In this document: one piece after another, positions 37,351 to 48,952 of the stretch | Position numbering within the stretch: position 1 is the first letter of the stretch | How the letters are laid out: each line of letters starts with the position of its first letter | NCBI GenBank assembly: GCA_024516035.1 | Contig: CM044967.1 | Span: 14,969,363 to 15,033,362, forward strand | DNA length: 64,000 nt | From: Bactericera cockerelli | Lineage: Eukaryota; Arthropoda; Insecta; Hemiptera; Triozidae | Reading direction: 5' to 3' | Notes under the pieces: generated by a model | Database searches by the model: none | The model's input: the letters and a program-made list of their open reading frames with translations, nothing else | Told to the model about the DNA's origin: nothing | Position numbers and translations under genes: made by a program

Positions 37351-37893
37351 TCACAATGTTCATGACTTAAGATCTCGATTTTGTCTCTTAATTTTGCTCT
37401 AAACTTTTTTTAAATGGCTTAAGAAGTCCATTGAAAACTATACCTATGCTTTAAACTATACCCCATACAAGCTTAGTTGTTTTATTCATATTTGTTGGAT
37501 CTTTAATAGTATAAGATGGTATTTTATTTTTAGTGTCAAACAAAATGTACCTAGTTCATATATCTCTATTTTTTTCATCTCTGTATTATATTATTGCATT
37601 GGTAAGTTTCATGTTATTCATATATCAGTCCTTCATCATTCTAATATTTTCATGAGTTTTCTTTATAACCCATTTTCTCATTCATCTCCATCGTTCTGAA
37701 TTTTGCTGAAATCAAATTAAACTGTCACCAAAATTTAGAATATTTTTTATTTTGTTGTTGTAAGATTTATTCTTGTGTGTAATTATAATCTGTACAAATA
37801 TAACATTATCTAGTTATCTAGATATTTTGGGTAAAGAACTTAAGATTGTGTTTTTCATAGTCAAGTAAAACAAAGTGTTATTCTGTAAAGATC

Positions 37894-37899
37894 AATAAA
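37894..37899 (+). terminator. Candidate poly(A) signal for gene B
   Basis: AATAAA followed by a T-rich stretch, 1.76 kb after the stop. Plausible but unproven. Confidence 0.35.
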
Positions 37900-38237
37900 A
37901 TGTTTTCTTCTTTAAAAAATTGACCGAAATGATTTATTAGGTGGTCATAATTATAGGTATTTTGAAAATTACTCAAAGTTAATACTGTTTACTATAATTA
38001 AAACAGCAACACTCTGCAATCTCATCCGATTCTTTTTCAACGATGATTGATGTTAGGTTTGTTGGATTAGTTCAAACTTCAATTATTTTATTTTAATCCT
38101 CAGGGAGCAGGAACTAAAACACCAAAAACTGAGTGGGGAGGTTATAAAAAAATAATTTGAAAAACACGTAGCTATTCGGGATGTTCTTTTTAATTCCTGT
38201 GATTAATAATTTTCACGAAGGGCTAATCTCTCCCTCA

Positions 38238-38243
38238 GTCCCT

Positions 38244-38308
<65 letters not shown>

Positions 38309-38315
38309 TACACTA
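38238..38315. repeat. (CT)n microsatellite
   Basis: Nearly pure CT repeat of about 65 bases. Confidence 0.95.
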
Positions 38316-39799
38316 TCTCCCTGTCTATACTTTTTATCCACTCTGAAAAAAAAGATTGTCTTGAAAAACTTTTCCGGGTTTCGAGTTGTGGAGGGAATAA
38401 TCATGATTTTGACTTTTAATAGAATGATTCCTTTACAATGAAATAATAATGAATGAATGAAAAACACTAGGCACATGATAATAATTGATGATCTTCTTTC
38501 TAATTTACTGTCCCTTTCAACTTTTTCAAGACTGACTAAAAAAACTTTGTGCAGGACGAGGTATGTACCTAGTACCTAGAGTCCTAGACCGTAGGTACAT
38601 AGTCTGTCACAAGTTATTTAGCTTTGCTGATATATTACCTGACCGGGTGCAATGAGAACAATGAACAATGTGCAATGAACTCTTATTTACACGAACAACT
38701 AAATAAAATTGAAATGGACATCGTCAACTTTGCAAATGAACATATAACAGGGCCCTGAAAAAATGCCACACGGCGGTCCCAGGGCAACATATAATAGAAA
38801 CACAACCAAGAAGAGGTTTTTAGACGGTATAAAACCTTCTGACCGGCTCACAGGTATTAACCTACGCTGTTGTAAGATGCAAATTTTCCTCATCTATAGA
38901 AAATAATAATAATAATGAACATATTATTGTCACCGAAAATAGATCTGTAAAAGTGAGTAAAACCAGAAAAGTGAGAAGTTCTACTAAGTCTACGTGAATA
39001 TGAGATCATACCTGGCTAGCTGTTTTGTATGAAGAAAGCATGAAGAAAGGTAGTCTTTCGAAAGCAGAAGAAAGGTAGTCTTTCGAAAGCAGAACAACTC
39101 ACCCAACCGACGGCGTCGGGGAGTTCATGAAAAAATAATGAAATTTCGACGTATTGTTATTTCATGTAAGAAAATAATGGTTGAAGTGATTAAGAAGATT
39201 TTTTTTTTTTTGCTTAAAAAATAAAAATGAAGAAGATAAGATGTTAGAAGGGACAATGAAGGGGCAATATAAGATGGAAGAAGGGGCAACATAAGACGGT
39301 GAAGAATCTGGTAAGGAAATTGCTAATGAAGTTGACAAGCCTCGGTAACAATGGAGATTTATTCATTGCTAAAGTTGAGCTTTTTCTTGCCTCTTTCTAG
39401 TTTAACCCTGAGCAGAGATTTTTTTTTTAAAGAAAAAAAAAAAAAAAAAAAAATAGGAACAACAAGAAAACAAAGTACATGAGGAATCTCATCATTTTAA
39501 TAGATTTTTACTTTCTTTATCCTATTTTATAAATAATGCCTGTGTTTTACGATGACTTCTTAATTCCAGTAATTGAAAAATTCTATCTATAAAATTAAGG
39601 GGAAAAAATCGCTTAGTAGGTCAAGTGGGTCATGGTAACCTCTTTTCAAGACATCTTTCTGCACTCAAATGGATTAATCCCAAGATTTTTTATTAACTTC
39701 TTTCTGGATATGCCATATACCTACCTCTCATGCATGTCATTTTCCGAGCACACGTCCTAAGCTCTAGTTACACTCTGTATATCACAAGTAGGTACACAA

Positions 39800-39885
39800 A
39801 CAAGCTTTACTAAATTATTGCCTTACTTGGGACTCGAACCGCCGACCTTCACGTTAGGAGTCTTATCGATTGGTGTACTGCGGTA
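39800..39885 (-). mobile_element. tRNA-derived SINE, family of 19285-19420
   Basis: Minus strand GGCGGTTCGAGTCCC box B and a GATAAGACTCC-type head. Partial. Confidence 0.5.
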
Positions 39886-40449
39886 CTGCGGACAGTACAT
39901 ATCCAAAACTAATAAATCTATCCAAGCAATTTACAGAAATACAATACTTCCGATTTCTAATATAAGATTATTATTTTTTACAAGGTTTACCTACATATCA
40001 AGTTTATTGGTACTCTATTACAATGTAGACCTTAGGAAATAGATAAAAGATATAAGAATTTAATTAGATATAAATTAAAGTAAGTAGGTATAGTTGGAAA
40101 AGAAAAAAAAAAAAACATCAAAAGCAATAGAAACATTATAATACCACCGCAGCAGACAAGGGCTAACTACTGCAGCGTCAGTATGTTAATGTGGTATTTG
40201 TAAGAGAACTTCAGATGTCAACGGAAGATTAATGTGAAAACGTGAAAACTTTATCCCTCAGGGACATCCGAGCCTGAGGTACGAGTTACCCTTCCTTACC
40301 CGACGGGCCCTGCTTAACAATATTTAATTTGTACTTCTGAACACTTGATTTTTTTCCCTCGAAATTAGCATGAGACTAGGTGTACTCGGAACATTTTGTT
40401 TTTGTTTCTAACAAGGGATACAAGGGTACTAAATTAAACTAGTGATACG

Positions 40450-40533
40450 AAGTCTCCCACATAACTTAGAGTTCAGATTAATTTAGTGTGGAAGTCTCCC
40501 ACATAACTTAGAGTTCAGATTAATTTAGTGTGG
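40450..40533. repeat. 42-bp tandem duplication
   Basis: Two adjacent copies of a unit starting GAAGTCTCCCACATAACTTA, without visible difference. Confidence 0.85.
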
Positions 40534-41547
40534 AAGTTTTGACTTAGCACTAGACTTCTTGCAAAGACTACAGGTATATTTTATAGACTACCTAATTAAA
40601 ATACCAGAATTTGATTGCTCGGTTAAACCATTGAAATAATAGAAAAAAATAATTAATTATTGTGACAGTGAAAATGGAGCAATGAATAAATACACCAATC
40701 CAAATCCAATCACTGATAGAACACTGAAGTTAAGCAATAAGACATAATAATATGCTCGTCTTCAGTACAATGTTTTTTTTTACAATTACATAGGTATAGA
40801 ATTTATAGACAAGAAACTAAAGTACATATTCAACCGTCAAAGTTTCAGGCATCAAGCATTCCGTCCACACACAGGCTGGTTGAGGATAATGTGATTGGTT
40901 GGAACACTTTAAAAGTGAATGGACACGGAAATTCCAATTAAATTCGTGATATGGCCATAGTAGTTCAAACAGAACGTCAGAGAATAAATCAGAAAAAATC
41001 CATACGCTTTCTATGAATAAATTTATTTAATAATTTGACAACTTGTTCTCTGTAAATTGTAAGATGAACTATTACTTGACAATATTAAATTGTTTGGAAA
41101 GCTGTAATATCATCCTTTTGTAAAGATATTTTTCTCGCCCTTCAAGATGTATTTCAATGATCAGCAATAAAAAATATTATAAAGCTGATGATAATGTAAA
41201 GATTTTTTTTATTATTACTTACTTGTGAACCCATATTTTTTATGCAGATCCAAGCTAACAGAACTCCAATGTTATTAAAAAAAGATTGTCTGAATTGTAT
41301 CTAGACAACAATAGAAAAAATTCCTTAATTCCGGCATGCGAAATATTGGTAGGTATGAAATTATGAATTACGAGAAGCAAAGGCGGAAAGTGAAAGATCA
41401 AAAGAAAGCAGAATGAAAAAGACATAAGACCTTAGAAGACAAAATAATATTAGGTATTTATTGAGAAAAATGAGATGGAAAGAGAAAGAAAGAAAAACTC
41501 TAGAGGGCATAATTTTTAAAATCATAGAAAGTAATAAGAGTACTTAC

Positions 41548-41605
41548 CTTAGTAGCGTGATCGATAAGGCGGCGGACATGTAATCTGGAGATCGGAGGTT
41601 CAAGG
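41548..41605 (+). mobile_element. SINE head, family of 19285-19420
   Basis: CCTTAGTAGCGTGATCGATA, AGGCGGCGGACATGTAATC and GGAGGTTCAAGG. Truncated after box B. Confidence 0.55.
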
Positions 41606-42644
41606 AGGTTTAAAAACAAATCTTTTCTCTATCAGAGAGAAGTTTAATTTTGTGTTACTATCAGAAATTCTCACTTTTATTTTTTGAATTGACTGACCTG
41701 CATTTACTTCATGAAGACTAGTGTTCCACTCTTTTTACCAGAATCATGAAACTCTCGTACCTTCTTAGTGTTTACCGCTCAACTAACACCGGATGATCCA
41801 ATCTTTTGTTAGAGGAAAAAGATAATTTTTACTTTTCAAGTCTTTATGAAGTTGCAAGCAAGCTTGAAATAGAGAAATAGAAAATTCGTTTAAAAAAAGA
41901 AGAAAACAAAAAAGGAAAAAAAAGGGGGAAACAGTACTAAATTTCATTTCACTCTTTCTTATAAGTTCCACAATATCTGTTCGTTTGTTCATATAATACG
42001 GTGCCCCATTCTATTGCAGAATAAAAGTCTTTCTTTATTAACAACCCGGCAGAAATACAAAGGGACAGAAAGATTCCATATGGGGTACATAACTTTATAA
42101 TAACATTTTCCACTGACAAGAACAATGTAAATAAATTTTCCATACGTAATAAACATGTTGCTACTCTTATCTTATTGTTAAGAACGGGAGGAAAAAATAC
42201 AGCGATTGTGAAAAGAAAAAAAGTTGAAAATAAAAGAATGACATCAAAGGCAGAAAAAATAATTAAAAGAAATATATGTATTAGATTTCAGGATTTCCTG
42301 GAAACAGACGTTATGTGACAATAGCAGGATTTCTAAGGGAGTGTCTTACTCGCAAATTCATGAAGTCGTACAAAGTTAAAAGTTTATCTTCATTTAAAAG
42401 AAGATTCATGTGAAAATTAAATACCTGAGCGAGAAAAAAGATAGACAAGTGGAAGAATGATACAATACAATACAATACAATTCAAAACAATGTACAATAC
42501 CATACAATACGAGTACTCTGTTTATCCTGCAAGAATAAGACTAAAGAGTCCCTTTTCTCTCACCGTCTAAACAAAGTCTCATTTATTGGTGTAATGATGA
42601 AATCTGACCGAAAGTAGAGATGAGTATGAGGGCTGTAGAAAATT

Positions 42645-42765
42645 AAAGAATAGGATGTCCCTTAAGTCAAGCTATACTGTAGGTGCGCTCTGATTGGTTG
42701 AAACTCTGACTTAAGCTCTCTTGGCTTATCTTAAATGTACTCCTGTTTTATAATTCAGCCCAAAG
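42645..42765. mobile_element. Degraded MITE, right end like 27957-28088
   Basis: Ends CCTGTTTTATAATTCAGCCC, as in the TTA-flanked MITE. The left end is not clear. Confidence 0.35.
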
Positions 42766-43692
42766 TCATTTATAAGGCAAACATTTATCGATACAAATAA
42801 GAAACTCGCTTTGTTTACAAAATATGGAATGGAGGGGGTACAATGTTGGCAATTCTATTGGCAATCAAAATTCTGGCTCTAGGAAGAATGTACTAACTTG
42901 GCAACTGTTCTACTCCTCTACTTGAGGGCTATGTAATCATAGGACTTACACCAAACTGACTATAATTCTACATTGCACATTGCCTAAACGAAATTAAGGA
43001 GTGACTATAATCCCAAGAGCGTCAATAGACAAAATATCTGGGGTTTTGTAAACATCGATGATATAAATATTTTATTATTTGTACCGACACACCCATCTGT
43101 ACTAAAGTGCCTTACTAACTACATCGTTGATGCAGGGGACTCATAAACTGGAGGTCGATGGTTCGAGTACCCAGCAGCATGGTAAAATTTGGTAAGGTTT
43201 GGTCCATAATTGTGTCATAATCCTTAACCAAACCTCACTTAATACATACAATAATGTTTAGAGAATATTTTCATGAAATCGTTTATTGAAAGTGATGTTT
43301 ATTGCACAAACCTTGATATAAGGTTCTCCTAACACAATCCCCTAAAATCAACAATTTCACCTGCTTAAATAGGTAGGAAAATTATTGATAATATTTATTG
43401 TTAAAACGAAAGGCAAAAATAATTACACATTTATAATTAAACAATATAATATATAGATAGATATATACAAAACTACGGAAAATGAGCAATTTAAAGACGG
43501 AGATACGATTATTTTTGAAATTAACGTAATTTCAATTGATGCTAATTCTAAATACGAGTATATTCATTAATGTAAGGTACAAAAGTATTCATTTTACATG
43601 TTTTACAAGGCTATACCTTTACAAAATACAAATATAGTCTTCGCTTATTTGTGCAAGTCTCACAGACATGGAATATTATTCTCACAAACTTA

Positions 43693-43821
43693 GGGCGGAA
43701 TTAATAGACGTTTTTGTAATACCTCTGTGGCGCTAAGTCACGGATTGCGTACTGTGTAAGATAGGGAAAACCGACACTTACCAACGACTTAAGTTATTGA
43801 TGTTGTTTATTAATTCCGCCC
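43693..43821. mobile_element. 129-bp Harbinger-like MITE, 33 bp after gene C stop
   Basis: Same length and ends as 21231-21359 and TTA on both sides (43690-43692, 43822-43824). Relative to gene C it is in the opposite orientation to the copy after gene A. On the gene C strand it contains AATAAA (43811-43806), absent from the other copy. Confidence 0.85.
43806..43811 (-). terminator. Candidate poly(A) signal for gene C inside a MITE
   Basis: Plus-strand TTTATT gives AATAAA on the gene C strand, 43 bases after its stop. Other AATAAA candidates lie further on at 43399-43394 and 43303-43298. Confidence 0.4.
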
Positions 43822-43854
43822 TTAGTGTATATTTCTCCATGAAACCTCAGCGAT

Positions 43855-44557
43855 CTAATAGATATAAGACTTGTCATCTTCAGGAAAGTACAATCTCTTA
43901 CTCTCCCTCTTCTTGTACCTGTTATAGTACTGCTGATTCTGTTGATCATAATCAGCAAAGTCCTGGAACCTCACCTTGTGTGCTGACTCAAGCAAAGGCT
44001 CTTCTCTGTCCTTCCGCACGACATAGTTTCCATACTTGTCAACCTCCAGGACCAAATTCCCCGTGCCCGTTTTGTCGGGGAACGTCATCGTTTTCGGATT
44101 CCTGTGTGGATACTTCGAAGGTCTGTCCTCCACGCTTGGGAAACTGAACGTGTGAGAGTTCTGCGATTCGGACGGAAAGAAAGTCTGGTAAGCGTTTGAG
44201 TGGCTAACGTCTTGACCGGACCCGCCTGAACTGGTTTGCACGGTGTCGTCTTGGAATTTCAACTTTTTGCCTCCGCGATGTCCTTTGAAATCCCCTCTCT
44301 GACTGTCTTCTCTGAAACTTTCTCCTCTGAAACTTTCGCCTCCATCGCCTCTCACACTTTCCCCTCTCACGCTTTCGCCTCCAGGTCGAAATACAAAGTC
44401 GTCCTGGGGTAGTGTGTCGAAAGTGATCTTGTTGTCGGTCTCTTTTCCGTAGAGGATGCGTGGCTCCTTGTAATACTTCTGGTTCTTCACTGCGTACTGG
44501 GCGGGGAATTTCTTGCTGTTCTCCGTGTCGTACAGTTTGGTGAATTTCTTCAACTTC
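43855..44557 (-). CDS. Gene C exon 6 (charged C-terminal tail)
   Basis: Acceptor TTGATTCCAG. 233 residues after a split Arg, rich in Lys, Asp, Ser, Tyr and Gly, with the repeated GESVRG/GESFRG unit and ending PEDDKSYIY-TAG. An in-frame ATG just upstream (44571) lies in the intron side and is not the start. Confidence 0.85.
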
Positions 44558-47500
44558 CTGGAATCAAACATTCTCCTCAGTTATTTTTTTATTTATTCTA
44601 TTATAATGATTATACTGATTTATAATTTTAATTATACTAATTTATACTTAATATACTGGTTATTTGAGTTTGTGACCTCATAGCATAGCAATAAGATTAT
44701 GAGGTTCAGGCCATTTAGGTGGTAGAAAATGCTTTGAGCATTAACCTCACCTAGTGGTTGCCTTCCACTAAAGATTGTTATTATTATTATTAATGTGAGT
44801 GGCCACGGGTTACCTGTACGGTAGCTTGTTGTAGAGGCCAGCACCCTGGAGGCCTCCCTGGAGGGTGCTCTGGTAGTTGCTCTGGTAGTAGGGCGCATAC
44901 TGGGGGATGTGGGGCAGTTGTTGGTTGAAGAAGCGGAAGAAGCCACCGTTGTGGTTGTTGAGGTAGTTCACTAACTGGTCTGAAGGCAATTATGAATTTT
45001 TTTGTAAATATTTCATATCACAACTTCTCACTTTTCTTTTTATACTGATTAAAATAGAGAGGTTAGTTGATGGCATGGATATTCAGAACTATTACCTGCT
45101 GATGAGAGCAAATAAGCTCGAAACAGCTCTCCAGGTATGTTCTGATATTTATGTACATCTAATACAACTTCTCACTTTTCTTTTTATACTGACATACCTA
45201 GGTATATTATTTTATTTTTATCATTTTTACAATGGTAATTTTTCTAAACTTTAAAATGTTTTAAAGATTTTTCTAAAAAATCAATTTTTTAAAAAAATAT
45301 TTTACCTTTCCTTTATATTGGGGTTTAACGTCCCTTTCAACTGCTAAGGTCATTTCGAAACTGGGGTTTTAGCCTCCATTCACTGGAAACTTACCAACCA
45401 CAGGTTCCGCCTCTTTCTAACAGCTTTTCTGTTAGCTACCAGGCCTTCATTCCAGAAAACACTCTCATAATCCCCAAATCTCCCTTTCAACCGTCACACA
45501 ACCCACTCTTTTCGGTTATTCCCTTTAAATTAACTAATCAGAGTGTGACGGTCGAAAGAGATATTTGGAAATTATGAGAGGGAGAAAACTTCCTGAGAAA
45601 ATACCCAGCTACGAGCTTTCACATGATTTAAAATATGATATTTTCTCTTTTTTTCGCATGCTTTTGTTCTTCTTGTTCTAATAGCTGTCTACATTCCACA
45701 CTAGGAGTCACAAAGCTGTGACCCTTGTATCGCTGATGGATTTACACTAGGATGAATGAGAAGGTTGATCTACCCACCTGGATTACGGGGGCACAGAGGG
45801 TAGGCGGTGAGACATTGACGGGGGTCCCCCCGGGTGGTGTAGCCTAGTAGGGCCGCCCGCCCGAAAGTCAGGATGGGCGACTCGTCTACGAAGTTGAGAA
45901 CTGTGAGAATGCTGGAAATGAGAAAATGTGTTCAATGGAAATTATAGAAGAGTTTTTGGTAAAACAAATAAAAACCAGAATTTCTTTTTTGACTGACTAA
46001 TATGAAGATACAACACTTGATTTTGTGAATTACTTCACAAAAAAGCCAATTGTTTTATTTTCAAATTATTTAAATAAAAAAAATCAGAGTGAGAATTTTG
46101 TAATTGCCCTTATAAGACGTAAAATTTATTATATAAAAAAAAAAAAAATACGAGCATGGAATCAAATGGAGAAACAGCCATTGGACTAGTGAACGGACGT
46201 TAGTGTCACTCACAGTGGTAGAGCTTACAAGGTAACCATACATATACACCATAGTTCTAGACGTATATTATAGAGTTGATAGATCCTTGTTTTCACATAA
46301 AAATCCCCATCAGGATTTCAGTCACACATATATTGCTCGAAAAAAATAGAAGGGGAAAAATCCGCTCCAATACTGCTCAAATTAACGGGATTTTTTATGC
46401 AAATTTATTTGTATGGATAACTGAAATGAACTTTTTTTCGGTGAGTTAAACAAAAAAACAAATATTTATTGTGAAAAACTATTGCTCATGTATAACAAAA
46501 AAAAAAGTTCAAACTTTGTGTATTGTATGAATGTAGAGATAATGTTGGAAAAAAAACGCGTGGAGTTATGTAAATAATTTAGCAATTGTAAATGCAATGT
46601 AATCAAAGCTTTCTGTTCGGAATTAATTATGTATCGCTTTCGTTAATCCAAACCGACGTGTTCCAAATAGAAAGCTGTTGCTTGGAAAAACAGTTTTCAG
46701 CTACTGTGTTAATCCGGGGACCCGTTGGTTCGAATCCCACCCAGTGCGTGAATTATTCCTCATTTATTTGAGTATGTGACCACAATAATAAGACTCTGAG
46801 GGTTAGGTGGTAGAAAATGCTTTGAGCATACTCCACTGGTAGTTACCTTCCACTAAAGAGTATTAGTATTAACAGCACAGATGGAATTTCAATACTTTTT
46901 TTCTATACAGCTAGGTGCTAGAGTTTCTGGAAAATAAAGATAATAAAAAAAATGAAAAAAACTTACGTCACCAAAGAATCTTTCGACAGGAAGGGCACAA
47001 TGGAGGTCTGCTGGTTCTGTCCATAGTTCGGATAGTACGGACCGCCGGGTCTCGAACCTGCGGTCACCTCACACAACAACCGCGGCACGCATCGCAAGTC
47101 ATCGTACTGGGCGATAGAGTAGAGGGCTCCAAACAGGGACTGCTGCTCGTAGCTACCTAAAAGCATAGAAGTTGTGCTGGTAGAACTTCTCACTTTTCTG
47201 TTTTTACTGATTTTGACTGTCAGCGCAAAATACAAGTGGTTTGAAATTACTGTCTGCGCAAGACAAGTATCAGATTGTAAAAGTTAAGGCATGCACTTTT
47301 TATTTATTCCACACACGATGTTAACAATTTACAAAAAAGCAGAGTGGTGATACGTAAAGATAATAATAATAATATCGCCTTATTTATACTGCCCGAGTAG
47401 GACTATTAAAGTCCCATTATTCCAGCAGTAAGCCCAAGACATATTATTATGTGGTAAAAATCCCAAGTGGCAGTATAACTTGTCATGTCCCAGCTGGGTT

Positions 47501-48952
47501 TCGAACACACGACCTCTGGAGTCTTTGGATTCACAGAGTGCCGCCTTTACCACTGAGATACCGGGACACCCTAAAGATGTACATATTTTATAAAAATAAA
47601 TATACATTTCATTTCCCACAAGAATATTACCTGGTCCTATAGGGTAGGGTCGCTGAGTAGGAGGTCTGGCAGGATACGGGTAGGGCACGGGAGCGTCTAT
47701 TCCATTCTGACCAAACTGTCCAAGACCTCCAAAATTTGATTGACCACCAAACTGACCCAATTGTCCTTGACCTAATTGTCCTCCTTGACCGAGAAGACCT
47801 CCTTGACCTAATTGTCCTCCTTGACCGAGAAGACCTCCTTGACCTAATTGTCCTCCTTGACCCAGAAGACCAAGTAGGTTCCCAATCTGCCCCTGTTGAT
47901 CTGAGCCTGAAAACAAGCCTGGCCTTCCGGGGGCTCCTGGTGGGCCAAAATTGGGTCTATACGGTCGGTTGTAGACGGGGCGGTTGCCCAGGTCCAACCC
48001 TGAAAGGTCGGGCAGCGGTCGTTGGTATCCGTCGACGTCTTGAATACCGTTCAAACCGTTTCCGCCCACCAGACCTGATGTGCCTTGGTTGAGAAGACCG
48101 ACCAGTTGTCTGTAATGAAGAAACAATTTTATCGGAATCGATCTATACTAGGTCATTGAAAAGAAAAAAGCTGGGTAGGTCAAATTTTCGACGAATACAA
48201 TACTTTCCTTATTATAGGATAAGGAAAGTAAAAAAATTGTTATTCGTTTTTCTAAGATAAGCAGATTAATTCTAGTTGTTGGAAAAATAAGTAGAAAATA
48301 AAACAGCTGAAACTGTATGACTTGCGAAATTTAGCCAAGGAAATTTTTCGCACCCATTCAGTATAGGCAATAGACAATAGACTTTTCTAAAGCCAAAGTG
48401 AATGCTACCAAAAGATGCTGACCGTTTTCAACACATCAATGTCAAACTGACAAACATGAAAAATTTTCTTTGATATAAATGATTTCTAGAATTAAAGCTC
48501 AAAATGCCTCAAAAATAGTGAAAATATTTTTAGGAAATTAGAAACATAAATATATGTTTGTGATTTGCTTTTTTTCTATCTTCTTCATCTTTCACTTTGC
48601 CTTTTCCCAAACCTACTTGGGGTCGGCATTTGTTCCATGAATCCTTTCCTTCCATATCTTTCTATTTATCGCGTCTTCTTTTCTCCAGTTTTTCTTTGGT
48701 TTCTTTCAACTTTGTCTCTCCATCTCATCTTTGGTCTTCCTCTCTTTCTTTTATTCTATGCTATTTGCAAACATAGATTGTTTTGTAAATTTGGTAAATT
48801 CTAAATGCTTATAAAAGCACATACGTGATGAAATTGTGCACCGTTTTGCTGTCCATAGCTCTCTCCGATCCTTCCTCTTCTTCTTCACAATGTCCTCTGA
48901 GAGACAGCAGTAGGAGTGAGAATATTGCAATCGCTGTGGACTTCATTTTCAT
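43855..48952 (-). CDS. Gene C: 599-residue secreted DM4/12-like protein with Gly/Gln- and Pro/Tyr-rich regions (6 exons)
   Basis: Six exons (48952-48825, 48109-47631, 47156-46967, 45911-45778, 44979-44814, 44557-43855) have GT/AG sites and join in one frame of exactly 600 codons with the stop. Residues 1-22 are a signal peptide (FSLLLLSLRGHC). Exon 2 is a Pro/Gly/Tyr region with a 12-residue repeat LLGQGGQLGQGG. Exon 3 holds CVPRLLCEV (C-x5-C-E). Exon 4 holds AALLGY...QCLTAYPLC (C-x6-C). Exons 5-6 are a long charged tail with GESVRGESVRGDGGESFRG. The cysteine core matches gene A and the insect DM4/12 family; the low-complexity arms suggest an extracellular-matrix or cuticle-type role, by composition only. 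An acceptor-like TTTGTTTCAG three bases before the ATG suggests a 5' untranslated exon beyond 48955. Confidence 0.85.
44650..44795 (+). mobile_element. SINE body in gene C intron 5
   Basis: TTTGAGTTTGTGACC, TTTAGGTGGTAGAAAATGC, CACTAAAGATT and (ATT)n, the same body as 46738-46873 and 50340-50490. No tRNA head remains. Confidence 0.6.
44814..44979 (-). CDS. Gene C exon 5
   Basis: Acceptor GCCTTCAG, donor GTAACC. DQLVNYLNNHNGGFFRFF followed by a Gln/Tyr/Pro stretch ending LYNKLPY and a split Arg. Confidence 0.85.
45778..45911 (-). CDS. Gene C exon 4 (C-x6-C motif)
   Basis: Acceptor CATTTCCAG, donor GTGGGT. ILTVLNFVDESPILTFGR, AALLGYTTRGDPRQ and CLTAYPLCPRNP. Far more GC-rich than the introns on either side. 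Confidence 0.85.
46715..46873 (+). mobile_element. tRNA-derived SINE in gene C intron 3
   Basis: CCGTTGGTTCGAATCCCACC as box B, then GTGCGTGAATTATTCCTC, TATGTGACCACAATAATAAG and CACTAAAGAGTATTAGTATT. Same family as 50270-50490. Confidence 0.65.
46967..47156 (-). CDS. Gene C exon 3 (C-x5-C-E motif)
   Basis: Acceptor GCTTTTAG, donor GTAAGT. Reads SYEQQSLFGALYSIAQYDD, CVPRLLCEVTAG and ends FLSKDSLV. The core CVPRLLCE parallels CLPKLICE in gene A exon 2. Confidence 0.9.
47378..47435 (+). repeat. Short repeat, 'TTTATACTGCC' family
   Basis: CGCCTTATTTATACTGCC, GTCCCATTATTCCAGCAG. Relative of 10809 and 34531. Confidence 0.55.
47455..47575 (-). mobile_element. tRNA-derived SINE in gene C intron 2
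   Basis: Minus strand TGTCCCGGTATCTCAGTGG, GTGTTCGAAACCCAGC, GACATGACAAGTTATACTG. Same family as 36190-36320. Confidence 0.75.
47631..48109 (-). CDS. Gene C exon 2 (Gly/Gln repeat)
   Basis: Acceptor CTTCATTACAG, donor GTAATA. Starts QLVGLLNQGTSGLVGG, then RPVYNRPYRPNFGPPG and three units of LLGQGGQLGQGG encoded by a 36-bp DNA repeat, then PYPYPARPPTQRPYP. The frame continues past the donor only into intron and SINE sequence. Confidence 0.85.
47770..47878 (-). repeat. 36-bp coding minisatellite in gene C exon 2
   Basis: Three 36-bp units, each encoding 12 residues of Leu, Gly and Gln. Unit length is a multiple of three, so changes in copy number keep the frame. Confidence 0.85.
48825..48952 (-). 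CDS. Gene C exon 1 (signal peptide)
   Basis: MKMKSTAIAIFSLLLLSL then RGHC, a Glu-rich stretch and TVHNFI, ending at donor GTATGT. Phase 2, matching exon 2. Either Met1 or Met3 could start. Confidence 0.85.

Larger units (their letters stand above)
36321..43692. other. Gene B 3' region and intergenic DNA
   Basis: A likely long gene B 3' UTR runs up to AATAAA at 37894. Beyond it are an elongated MITE, a (CT)n tract, small duplications, an A-rich tract (about 39430-39453) and SINE fragments. A (ATACA)n-like stretch with the TACTCTGTTTATCCTGCAAG repeat is at about 42462-42590, and a similar one at about 35175-35250. No gene recognised. Confidence 0.45.

Noticed and set aside
43797..44147. 116-codon plus-strand frame
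   Set aside because: It is antisense to gene C exon 6 and explained by it.
47736..48092. 118-codon plus-strand Leu/Asp repeat frame
   Set aside because: It is antisense to the Gly/Gln repeat of gene C exon 2.
48565..48804. 79-codon hydrophobic plus-strand frame
   Set aside because: It starts in a SINE tail fragment and lies in gene C intron 1 on the other strand; T-rich composition.
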